Assembly (NCBI GenBank): GCA_021161685.1
Contig: JAGHAD010000017.1
Location: forward strand, 1-6,284
Direction: 5' to 3'
Length of the DNA: 6,284 nucleotides
Source: Thermoplasmata archaeon
GTDB taxonomy: Archaea; Thermoplasmatota; E2; DHVEG-1; B18-G2
Shown here: in pieces, positions 1-4,873 of the stretch
Numbering within the stretch: position 1 is the stretch's first letter
Layout: each line of letters begins with the position of its first letter
Translations under genes and position numbers: made by a program
Notes under the pieces: model-generated
Databases searched by the model: none
The model's input: only the letters and a program-made list of their open reading frames with translations
Told to the model about the DNA's origin: nothing

Positions 1-2162
1 GCAGTGAAATTTACACAACCTTTGTCATTTGTAAATTTACTCACCGAAAAGAAATTCACCTTAACTCCTCCCAATGGTTCTCCAGAAGGATTCTCAACCC
101 TAACCTCAAATTCCCTCCCCTCCTCCACAACATCTATACTTTCTATAACGGGCGCATCTAGTAAGCTGAGTGAATTTTTAACCTCTATCCATGCATAGCC
201 AAAGTTGTAACCTTCCTTTGAAGCAAAAACAAAGCAAGGTCTACTTACTGCTACATGAGGAGCTTTACAGCATAAGAGACCCGCCTCGTTCGTTTCTCCA
301 GAAAAGATTCCATCAACGTAAACCCTTGCTCCTTCTATCTCTTCTCCATATTCATCTTTAACTTTTACCGCAAATTCACTTCCTTCAATAACCTCTGATG
401 AGGTTGGCTCTATAATGAGATTTCTGAAATTGTCATTTTTTTCAAAGATGCTGACCGTTGCCATCTTTTTTATGTATCCCGCTTTTGTAACCTCTATCGT
501 AAAGCTAGATCCTGCGAGAGGAGATTTTATTCTGGCTTTACCACTTTCATCTGTTAGGAATTTTTCCTCATGAGAGTCATACCTTACGTTTATGCTAACA
601 TTCTTAATCCCTCTTCCCTTACCATCTATAACTCTTACATCGAACTCTTCCCAAGGATGAACCGCCAGAGGAGTTATGAGTTCAAGGTACTTTTTCCCAT
701 ACCCTTTATCTATTACCGTAATCCATCTAGATGCAGAAAAAAAGTTTTCCATGGTTGCTACTATGAGGTAGTTCGTACTGATTAAAACATCTGGTGCGGT
801 TAGCTGGACTCTTCCATCGTTATCGGTTCTGTATCTTCTAAAATTGAAATAGACGTCCGCATTTGGTACAGGTTTCCCATCGCTATCTTTAACTCTTACT
901 TCGAAGTCCTCCCCTTCATTAACATACGGACTAACATCTATAACAAGCTCCTTCTTCCTTGGTTTTATGCATATCAATTTGTACCCTTCTAAGTATCCAG
1001 GTGCACTTGCTCTTACCACCACTTGCTTTGAACTTTTAACGGCTGGAGCAGTGAATGTTACGCATCCGTTTTTATCTGTATATTTCGATTCGTTACCGAA
1101 AGTTACCTTAGCAAATACTGGATTACCATTTCTAGCTTTAATGCAGAAAGTTATCTCTTCTCCTCCGTATACCATGGAGGGAGCTAGTATCTGCAAGCTT
1201 TCTTTCTTCGCCTTCACTATCCATAAGCTGTAGTTGTTCGCTATGTAATTCCCATTTATTCTAACCCTGATCACTTTATAATCTTCCTGCACCATAGGCG
1301 CAACAAATATAGCGCTTCCGTTTTCGCTGGTTTCCTTTACTTGCCCATCGAATTCCACATGGATTCCTTCTTTACCTACTAAGCTATCAAGAGAGAAAAC
1401 ATGAATTTTTACCTCCTCTCCCTCAAAAGCATAGACTGGCCGCCCATGGATTAAGAGCTTTTCTACATGTTTATCGAGAACGATTATTGGGATAATATCC
1501 AAAAGATTTCCTTTATCATCATAAGCAAGGAGTGAATATACCTTTGTTTCATTAACTTGGGGGGCAACAAAAGTTAAGTTATATCCTTCCTTACTGCTCC
1601 CTGCAAAATAAACCCTGTTGGCATTTGAAATAACATGAAATCTTTCTCCCTCTTCCACCCATTTTGGTGCTTTTACGTAAGGAGAAGTCCCGTTATCTGC
1701 AATCCAAACCAAAATTTTGTTTGAATTTTCATATCCTTCGCGACATGCGCAAATGTTAAAAGGAGTTGGGAAGTCAACTTCCGGAGCAACGAATTTTGCG
1801 GTACCGTTTTCGTTCGTGTAAGCTTCGATTGAACCAAACTTGACCTTTGCTCCTTCAACTGGTTTCGCTGAATCATCTATTACCTTAACCTTGATTTCAT
1901 CTCCCTCCAGATAAATCCTTTTCACGGAAATGTACAACCTTGGAGTATCTAATATCCATATCGTGAATTCATCTTTCAAGCCATTCCTTTTTGCTTTAAC
2001 GAGAAAAGGTGAAGAAGAGTTCACCAAAGGTAAATTTAGTTTGGCGGAGCCTTCGCGATTTGTCAGGTTACTCGCATACACTTTGCCCCCCCTCTCTATG
2101 GTTATTAAAACCTTTGATAGATCTCCTTCACCTTCCACATCGAACGTGACCTCGCTCCCTTC
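1..2162 (-). repeat. Array of about nine diverged ~85-residue protein repeats
   Basis: The E-G (or equivalent) that opens each unit falls near residues 41, 126, 211, 287, 373, 456, 545, 633 and 721. The A-P-x-V signature falls at 84 (as L-P-L-V), 166, 240, 328, 412, 496, 587 (as S-P-L-A) and 674, so both markers share one period. The T-N/D-x-x-G turn precedes it in nearly every unit (Gly78, 160, 322, 406, 490, 581, 668, 755). The units differ strongly in sequence and I saw no obvious repeat at DNA level, so the array is old rather than recently expanded. The third unit (about 208-270) is shortened. The ninth is cut by the window edge. Confidence 0.8.
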
Positions 2163-2282
2163 ATGGAAGAATATCCTTGATTTTGTCCTTTCGCTGAAAT
2201 GTATTTCCTCTGGAGATGCAAGTGAGGAGGAGAAAACTATGGAAAGAAATAGAACTGTTAATATTCCTCTTCTTATCACCAT
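1..2282 (-). CDS. Secreted tandem Ig-like repeat protein, 3' end outside window
   Basis: The minus strand is open without a stop from an ATG at 2282 to the window edge: 760 codons plus two bases, so the C-terminus is missing. Residues 1-22 form a signal peptide. From about residue 40 the protein is a chain of roughly nine units of 74-91 residues. Each has an E-G-x-E-F/V-x-V-x-V strand, a G-x-P-V-x-x-A-x-V turn and strand, a T-N/D-x-x-G hairpin, then A-P-x-V and often a G-Y near the end. This pattern resembles carboxypeptidase-regulatory-like or bacterial Ig-like beta-sandwich domains. Eleven N-x-S/T sequons (N72, 88, 159, 197, 235, 244, 321, 350, 397, 561, 758) fit an N-glycosylated archaeal surface protein. 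No catalytic motif or membrane segment is visible after the signal peptide; any anchor would be in the missing part. It lies 27 bp after DUF211, probably in one transcript. An extracellular structural, adhesive or S-layer-associated role is inference; the specific function is unknown. Confidence 0.85.
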   Translation of the reverse strand, partial: MVIRRGILTVLFLSIVFSSSLASPEEIHFSERTKSRIFFHEGSEVTFDVEGEGDLSKVLITIERGGKVYASNLTNREGSAKLNLPLVNSSSPFLVKAKRNGLKDEFTIWILDTPRLYISVKRIYLEGDEIKVKVIDDSAKPVEGAKVKFGSIEAYTNENGTAKFVAPEVDFPTPFNICACREGYENSNKILVWIADNGTSPYVKAPKWVEEGERFHVISNANRVYFAGSSKEGYNLTFVAPQVNETKVYSLLAYDDKGNLLDIIPIIVLDKHVEKLLIHGRPVYAFEGEEVKIHVFSLDSLVGKEGIHVEFDGQVKETSENGSAIFVAPMVQEDYKVIRVRINGNYIANNYSLWIVKAKKESLQILAPSMVYGGEEITFCIKARNGNPVFAKVTFGNESKYTDKNGCVTFTAPAVKSSKQVVVRASAPGYLEGYKLICIKPRKKELVIDVSPYVNEGEDFEVRVKDSDGKPVPNADVYFNFRRYRTDNDGRVQLTAPDVLISTNYLIVATMENFFSASRWITVIDKGYGKKYLELITPLAVHPWEEFDVRVIDGKGRGIKNVSINVRYDSHEEKFLTDESGKARIKSPLAGSSFTIEVTKAGYIKKMATVSIFEKNDNFRNLIIEPTSSEVIEGSEFAVKVKDEYGEEIEGARVYVDGIFSGETNEAGLLCCKAPHVAVSRPCFVFASKEGYNFGYAWIEVKNSLSLLDAPVIESIDVVEEGREFEVRVENPSGEPLGGVKVNFFSVSKFTNDKGCVNFT
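2217..2282 (-). other. Signal peptide of the Ig-like repeat protein
   Basis: Residues 1-22 have a short basic N-region (Arg4, Arg5), a hydrophobic core of about 11 residues (ILTVLFLSIVF) and a small-residue stretch ending Ser-Leu-Ala, followed by Ser-Pro-Glu-Glu. This fits Sec export with signal peptidase I cleavage after Ala22. There is no lipobox cysteine and no twin-arginine motif of the Tat type. It also supports the ATG at 2282 as the true start. Confidence 0.75.
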
Positions 2283-2290
2283 TTTAAACG

Positions 2291-2296
2291 CCTTTC
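2291..2296 (-). promoter_or_regulatory. Weak ribosome binding site of the Ig-like protein gene
   Basis: The minus strand reads GAAAGG eight bases before the ATG at 2282, a weak match to the archaeal GGAGGTGATC complement. It lies in the 27-bp gap after the DUF211 stop. No convincing separate TATA box fits this short gap, which favours translation from a shared transcript. Confidence 0.35.
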
Positions 2297-2309
2297 AATT
2301 TTTAGTGAT

Positions 2310-2600
2310 TTATCTATCCTGAGGCGTACTTATTTCCTCCACTATTTTTGCACCAGCAGATACACCATCTATGGAATGAATGACCGCCCCACAGTTCTCT
2401 ATAACTTCTTCCACTTTCTCAAGCTCTATGTTGTCTCCCTCTATCGTTATTTTTACGCTATCTGTATCCTTATCAACTTCTTGCAGGGTAATGTTGACGC
2501 CAACTACTCCAGGTAGACTCGCTATCCTCTTTGCCAGCTCCACAATGGATGGGTTGTGAGGCTTGAGTACATCCAGTATCAGTCTTCTTATCATGTTCAT
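2310..2600 (-). CDS. DUF211 family protein
   Basis: A 96-residue cytoplasmic protein of the archaeal DUF211 family, whose biochemical role is unknown. Members are small alpha/beta (ferredoxin-like) proteins that form oligomers. Family features visible here are the N-terminal R-L-I-L-D-V-L-K-P-H, the G-V-x-G-V-N-I-T-L-Q-E-V-D strand with the acidic stretch D-K-D-T-D that follows it, the K-I-T-I-E-G strand, and the C-terminal S-I-D-G-V-x-A-G. The length is typical. The start is ATG at 2600, with a second ATG at 2594 as an alternative; the TATA box about 25 bp upstream predicts a leaderless transcript beginning near 2600. It is divergent from metK and probably the first gene of a transcript that continues into the Ig-like repeat protein. 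Whether the two products act together is unknown. Confidence 0.88.
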   Translation of the reverse strand: MNMIRRLILDVLKPHNPSIVELAKRIASLPGVVGVNITLQEVDKDTDSVKITIEGDNIELEKVEEVIENCGAVIHSIDGVSAGAKIVEEISTPQDR

Positions 2601-2610
2601 TAACGCTATT

Positions 2611-2650
2611 CAGAAAATGATTAATAAAGCTAGTGCTCCTTCATTTTCTG
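2611..2650. repeat. Exact 10-bp inverted repeat between DUF211 and metK
   Basis: CAGAAAATGA at 2611-2620 is the exact reverse complement of TCATTTTCTG at 2641-2650, with a 20-bp spacer. Half-site centres are 30 bp apart, about three helical turns, so both sites face the same side of the DNA. The left arm lies between the DUF211 TATA box and its predicted start. The right arm lies just upstream of the metK TATA box. This is the arrangement expected of an operator controlling both divergent genes, although the regulator is unknown. An RNA hairpin is less likely, because the predicted metK transcript starts further downstream. Confidence 0.55.
2621..2629 (-). promoter_or_regulatory. TATA box of the DUF211 promoter
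   Basis: The minus strand reads CTTTATTAA centred about 25 bp upstream of the DUF211 ATG. Archaeal transcription starts about 25 bp downstream of the box centre, which puts the start at the ATG itself, and no Shine-Dalgarno precedes the gene. Both facts point to a leaderless mRNA. Confidence 0.5.
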
Positions 2651-2656
2651 GAAAAC

Positions 2657-2665
2657 ATTATTAAG
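2657..2665 (+). promoter_or_regulatory. TATA box of the metK promoter
   Basis: ATTATTAAG lies about 40 bp before the metK ATG. It would set transcription near 2686, giving a leader of about 13 bases that just includes the strong ribosome binding site at 2689-2696. It is an imperfect match to the TTTATATA-like consensus but well placed. Confidence 0.45.
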
Positions 2666-2688
2666 TTATTTTGCTTCCATGAAAACTT

Positions 2689-2696
2689 AGGTGATC
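2689..2696 (+). promoter_or_regulatory. metK: Strong ribosome binding site that sets the metK start
   Basis: AGGTGATC is an eight-base perfect match to the complement of the archaeal 16S rRNA 3' end (GGATCACCTCC), ending two bases before the ATG at 2699. It decides the start: an in-frame GTG at 2633 would add 22 residues (beginning L-L-H-F-L-E after the start) that MetK proteins do not have. Confidence 0.8.
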
Positions 2697-2698
2697 GA

Positions 2699-3853
2699 AT
2701 GAGAAGAAAGAAAATCCTTACGTCTGAATCGGTAACGGAGGGCCATCCAGATAAGGTGTGTGACCAAATATCGGATGCAATTTTAGATGATGCTCTAAGA
2801 CAAGATAAATTTTCAAGAGTTGCAGTCGAAGCAGCAACAAAGAATGGAGGGGTTTTGGTATTTGGAGAAATGACAACAAAGGGTTACGTTGATGTGCCTC
2901 ATATTGTCAGGCAGGTGTTGAAAGAAATAGGTTACACGAGAGCAGAATATGGAATAGAATGGGAAACTTGCTCTGTCTGGGTCCAGATAACCGAGCAGAG
3001 CCCGGATATATCTATAGGTGTTAGCAGGGAAGATGGTGTTATTGGAGCTGGAGATCAGGGAATAATGTATGGATACGCATGCAGAGAAACGAAGGAGCTT
3101 ATGCCATTACCAATCATGCTAGCTCATAAACTTGTAAAGCGCCTTGCTCACGTTAGAAAGGAAAAGATTCTTCCTTATCTAAGGCCAGATGGAAAGTCCC
3201 AGGTTTCAATAGAATACGATGAAGAGGATAAACCTCTAAGAGCGCACGCAATAGTTCTTTCTACCCAGCATGATCCGGGTGTATCTAAGGATAAAATAAG
3301 GGAAGACATAATAAAGGAAGTGATCGAGCCGGTTTGTAAGGAATGGATAGATGAAGATACCAGCATATACGTCAATCCAACAGGCTCCTTTGTAAGGGGT
3401 GGTCCTTATGCCGATGCGGGACTTACGGGAAGAAAGATAATGGTAGATACGTATGGAGGAGTAGCAAGGCATGGAGGAGGGGCATTTTCTGGAAAGGATC
3501 CAACAAAGGTAGACAGGAGTGGAGCTTATGTAGCAAGATATATAGCCAAAAACGTTGTCGCTGCGGGCTTGGCTGAGAAATGCGAAGTACAGCTCGCATA
3601 CGCTATAGGAGTGCCAGATCCAATTTCATTAACCATCGAATGTTTCGATACCAACAAAGTACCGGTGGAAAAGATAGAGGAACTGGTGTGGCACTACTTT
3701 CCTCTAAGACCAGGTGATATAATAGAAACCCTCGATTTAAGGAGACCTATTTTCAAGAAGACGGCAGCATATGGGCATTTTGGAAGAGAGGATCCAGATT
3801 TTACATGGGAAAAAACGGATAAGGTTCCTCTACTCAAGAAAGCCTTGAGATGA
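2699..3853 (+). CDS. metK: S-adenosylmethionine synthetase, bacterial type
   Basis: Methionine adenosyltransferase (EC 2.5.1.6) makes S-adenosylmethionine from methionine and ATP, releasing phosphate and diphosphate; it is cytoplasmic and normally a tetramer. The 384-residue product matches the usual length of bacterial MetK. Visible motifs are E-G-H-P-D-K at 14-19 (ATP and metal binding, His16, Asp18, Lys19), E-Q-S-P-D-I, G-A-G-D-Q-G at 116-121, L-R-P-D-x-[16 protein letters not shown], the D-T-Y-G-G turn at 250-254, and the phosphate-binding [10 protein letters not shown] at 259-268 followed by K-V-D-R-S. These define the bacterial/eukaryotic family, whereas most archaea carry a very divergent archaeal-type enzyme. 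No key motif is missing, so it should be active. Codon use looks like its neighbours, and it has archaeal TATA and ribosome binding sites. Its last 20 bp overlap the convergent kptA. Confidence 0.97.
   Translation: MRRKKILTSESVTEGHPDKVCDQISDAILDDALRQDKFSRVAVEAATKNGGVLVFGEMTTKGYVDVPHIVRQVLKEIGYTRAEYGIEWETCSVWVQITEQSPDISIGVSREDGVIGAGDQGIMYGYACRETKELMPLPIMLAHKLVKRLAHVRKEKILPYLRPDGKSQVSIEYDEEDKPLRAHAIVLSTQHDPGVSKDKIREDIIKEVIEPVCKEWIDEDTSIYVNPTGSFVRGGPYADAGLTGRKIMVDTYGGVARHGGGAFSGKDPTKVDRSGAYVARYIAKNVVAAGLAEKCEVQLAYAIGVPDPISLTIECFDTNKVPVEKIEELVWHYFPLRPGDIIETLDLRRPIFKKTAAYGHFGREDPDFTWEKTDKVPLLKKALR
3810..3815 (-). terminator. Possible U-tract terminator of kptA inside metK
   Basis: Reading the minus strand past the kptA stop, a run of six T residues occurs about 19-24 bases downstream, inside the metK coding region. 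Archaeal RNA polymerase can terminate at U-tracts alone. There is no other intergenic space for a kptA terminator because the two genes overlap. Position is the only further evidence; A-runs in Lys/Glu codons could explain it by chance. Confidence 0.25.
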
Positions 3854-4367
3854 ACTTTGGAGGGACGTACCTGCATAAATAAACTTCTCTCGTAGCCCTA
3901 TAGAACTTTATCCCCTCTTTCCTTGCCTTTTCTGCGTCGATTCTCAGTATGACCGGTTCTTTCGCCCTTCTCTTCCCGACCTCCCTTGCAATTTCTATAG
4001 AAGTGGAGAGGTGAACCCATTTTCTGCCCATTGGTTTTAAGCCTTCTTTTAATATCTTTCTAGCGTACCTCTCTGTAGTTCCATGGAAAAGAGTCTTAAT
4101 ATCTCTATCTTCTTCAAAATCTAGGTTTACCTGTATAGAATGACCATACAGTGCTCTTATTCTATCACCCTTAATTTCAAACCTCTTCCTTTCGCTCTTT
4201 TCAACTATTTCTATTAGCAATTTCTTGTCCACCTCGGGATATCTATCTCTTATCCTTCTCAGCAAATCGTCTATCCTCACAAAACCCCTTCTATCCATAT
4301 CCAGTCCATCTGGCGAATGCCTTAACAGGTAGCTCATGAGCTTGCTGACCCTAGTTTTTACGTCCAT
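3834..4367 (-). CDS. kptA: RNA 2'-phosphotransferase, Tpt1/KptA family
   Basis: Tpt1/KptA uses NAD+ to remove an internal RNA 2'-phosphate, through an ADP-ribosylated RNA intermediate, giving ADP-ribose 1''-2'' cyclic phosphate. Counting from the ATG at 4367 the product has 177 residues. The N-terminal winged-helix lobe has [11 protein letters not shown] with the Arg16-His17 pair, K-R-F-E-I with Arg62, and R-A-L-Y-G-H-S at 71-77. The C-terminal ADP-ribosyltransferase-like lobe has L-F-H-G-T-T at 93-98, H-L-S-T-S at 119-123, an Arg pair at 133-134, P-V-I-L-R-I-D-A, and a final V-P-P-K-F-I. The four-residue Arg-His-Arg-Arg catalytic set therefore appears intact. A TTG at 4373 would add two residues, but the ATG fits the predicted transcript start better. 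It is convergent with metK (20-bp overlap) and divergent from the receiver gene. Its natural substrate in archaea is unsettled, because archaeal tRNA splicing does not leave a 2'-phosphate. Confidence 0.93.
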   Translation of the reverse strand: MDVKTRVSKLMSYLLRHSPDGLDMDRRGFVRIDDLLRRIRDRYPEVDKKLLIEIVEKSERKRFEIKGDRIRALYGHSIQVNLDFEEDRDIKTLFHGTTERYARKILKEGLKPMGRKWVHLSTSIEIAREVGKRRAKEPVILRIDAEKARKEGIKFYRATREVYLCRYVPPKFISRLS

Positions 4368-4396
4368 GGACAATTTTCTTTGTAGTTTTCGATACC

Positions 4397-4405
4397 TTTA
4401 ATAAT
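4397..4405. promoter_or_regulatory. Symmetric AT box shared by the kptA and receiver promoters
   Basis: TTTAATAAT on the plus strand reads ATTATTAAA on the minus strand, so the same bases can act as a TATA box in both directions. To the left, a start 25 bp away falls near 4375, just before the kptA ATG at 4367 (near-leaderless, with no ribosome binding site there). To the right, it falls near 4426, just before the GGAGG at 4430. The intergenic space is only 74 bp and I see no equally well-placed second box; CATTTTATC at 4413-4421 is an alternative for the receiver gene. Confidence 0.45.
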
Positions 4406-4429
4406 TGCGACGCATTTTATCGATTAAAC

Positions 4430-4434
4430 GGAGG
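4430..4434 (+). promoter_or_regulatory. Ribosome binding site of the receiver gene
   Basis: GGAGG lies seven bases before the ATG at 4442, standard spacing for a Shine-Dalgarno site, and confirms this start. Confidence 0.75.
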
Positions 4435-4441
4435 AAAGGGG

Positions 4442-4831
4442 ATGGAAAAGAAAGTAAAGGTCTTGGTAGTGGATGACAATCCGGACATTTTGGTGACTGT
4501 TAAGGAAGGATTGGAAGCTATTGATGAAAATATAGAGGTTATAACGGCTGAAAGTGGAGAAGATTGCATAAGTCTTTTGCTTAGAGAAAAGATAAAACCA
4601 GATGTTATCCTGCTCGATATAATGCTTCCGGAAATGAGCGGTTGGGAAGTGTACAATAGGTTAAAAGAAAAGGAAGAGTGGAGAGAAATACCAGTACTTT
4701 TTATAACTGCAAGAACTGATGAAAAGGCAAGAAAAATAGGAAGTTTCCTTGCGGAAGACTATATAGAAAAACCTTTTGACATAAGGGAGTTAAGAGAAAG
4801 GATAGAAAAGGTCTTGAAAGAGAAGAAGTAA
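4442..4831 (+). CDS. Stand-alone receiver-domain response regulator (CheY-like)
   Basis: The 129-residue protein is a single phosphoacceptor receiver domain with no output domain. The landmarks are the acidic pair Asp11-Asp12 in V-L-V-V-D-D-N, the phosphoacceptor Asp59 in V-I-L-L-D-I-M-L-P-E-M-S-G, Thr89 in L-F-I-T-A, and Lys110 in D-Y-I-E-K-P-F with Tyr107 at the switch position. All residues for Mg2+ binding, phosphorylation and switching are present. It ends with a charged helix, R-E-L-R-E-R-I-E-K-V-L-K. It should accept a phosphate from a histidine kinase and act by protein-protein contact, since there is no DNA-binding domain. No kinase, chemotaxis or archaellum gene is in the window, so the partner is unknown. 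It is more like general PilH/DivK-type single receivers than a certain CheY; that assignment is inference. It has a strong GGAGG site and is divergent from kptA. Confidence 0.92.
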   Translation: MEKKVKVLVVDDNPDILVTVKEGLEAIDENIEVITAESGEDCISLLLREKIKPDVILLDIMLPEMSGWEVYNRLKEKEEWREIPVLFITARTDEKARKIGSFLAEDYIEKPFDIRELRERIEKVLKEKK

Positions 4832-4841
4832 CTTAGCTAAA

Positions 4842-4850
4842 ATTTAAAAT
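4842..4850 (+). promoter_or_regulatory. TATA box of the HPS-RraA promoter
   Basis: TTTAAAATA lies 22-30 bp before the ATG at 4873, so transcription should start at or next to the start codon. No Shine-Dalgarno sequence precedes that ATG, which supports a leaderless mRNA separate from that of the receiver gene 41 bp upstream. Confidence 0.55.
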
Positions 4851-4857
4851 ACAAGTT

Positions 4858-4873
4858 TCTAGATCTACCTAGA
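4858..4873. repeat. Short inverted repeat at the HPS-RraA start codon
   Basis: TCTAG at 4858-4862 is mirrored by CTAGA at 4869-4873 with a six-base spacer, ending on the A of the ATG. The same bases can be read as two CTAGAT direct repeats. The location, over the predicted transcript start, would suit a repressor site, but five-base arms are weak evidence. Confidence 0.25.

Noticed and set aside
4..2322. Plus-strand open frames at 4-198, 570-785, 967-1233 and 1930-2322
   Set aside because: They lie opposite the continuous 760-codon minus-strand frame, which has a signal peptide and regular repeats. Their translations show no domain or sensible composition.
2633..2698. 22-residue N-terminal extension of MetK from a GTG at 2633
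   Set aside because: The extension crosses the predicted promoter and the strong AGGTGATC site, and MetK proteins normally begin a few residues before the [11 protein letters not shown] motif.
3175..3876. Minus-strand frames inside metK (3175-3375, 3236-3472, 3694-3876)
   Set aside because: They are antisense shadows of a strongly conserved gene and have no recognisable features.
4389..4423. Inverted repeat TCGATA (4389-4394) / TATCGA (4418-4423) between kptA and the receiver gene
   Set aside because: Six-base arms are expected by chance in a region of this size. The 29-bp centre spacing resembles that of the metK repeat, but the arm sequences differ.
4417..4656. Minus-strand frame opposite the receiver gene
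   Set aside because: Serine-rich shadow translation opposite a canonical receiver domain.
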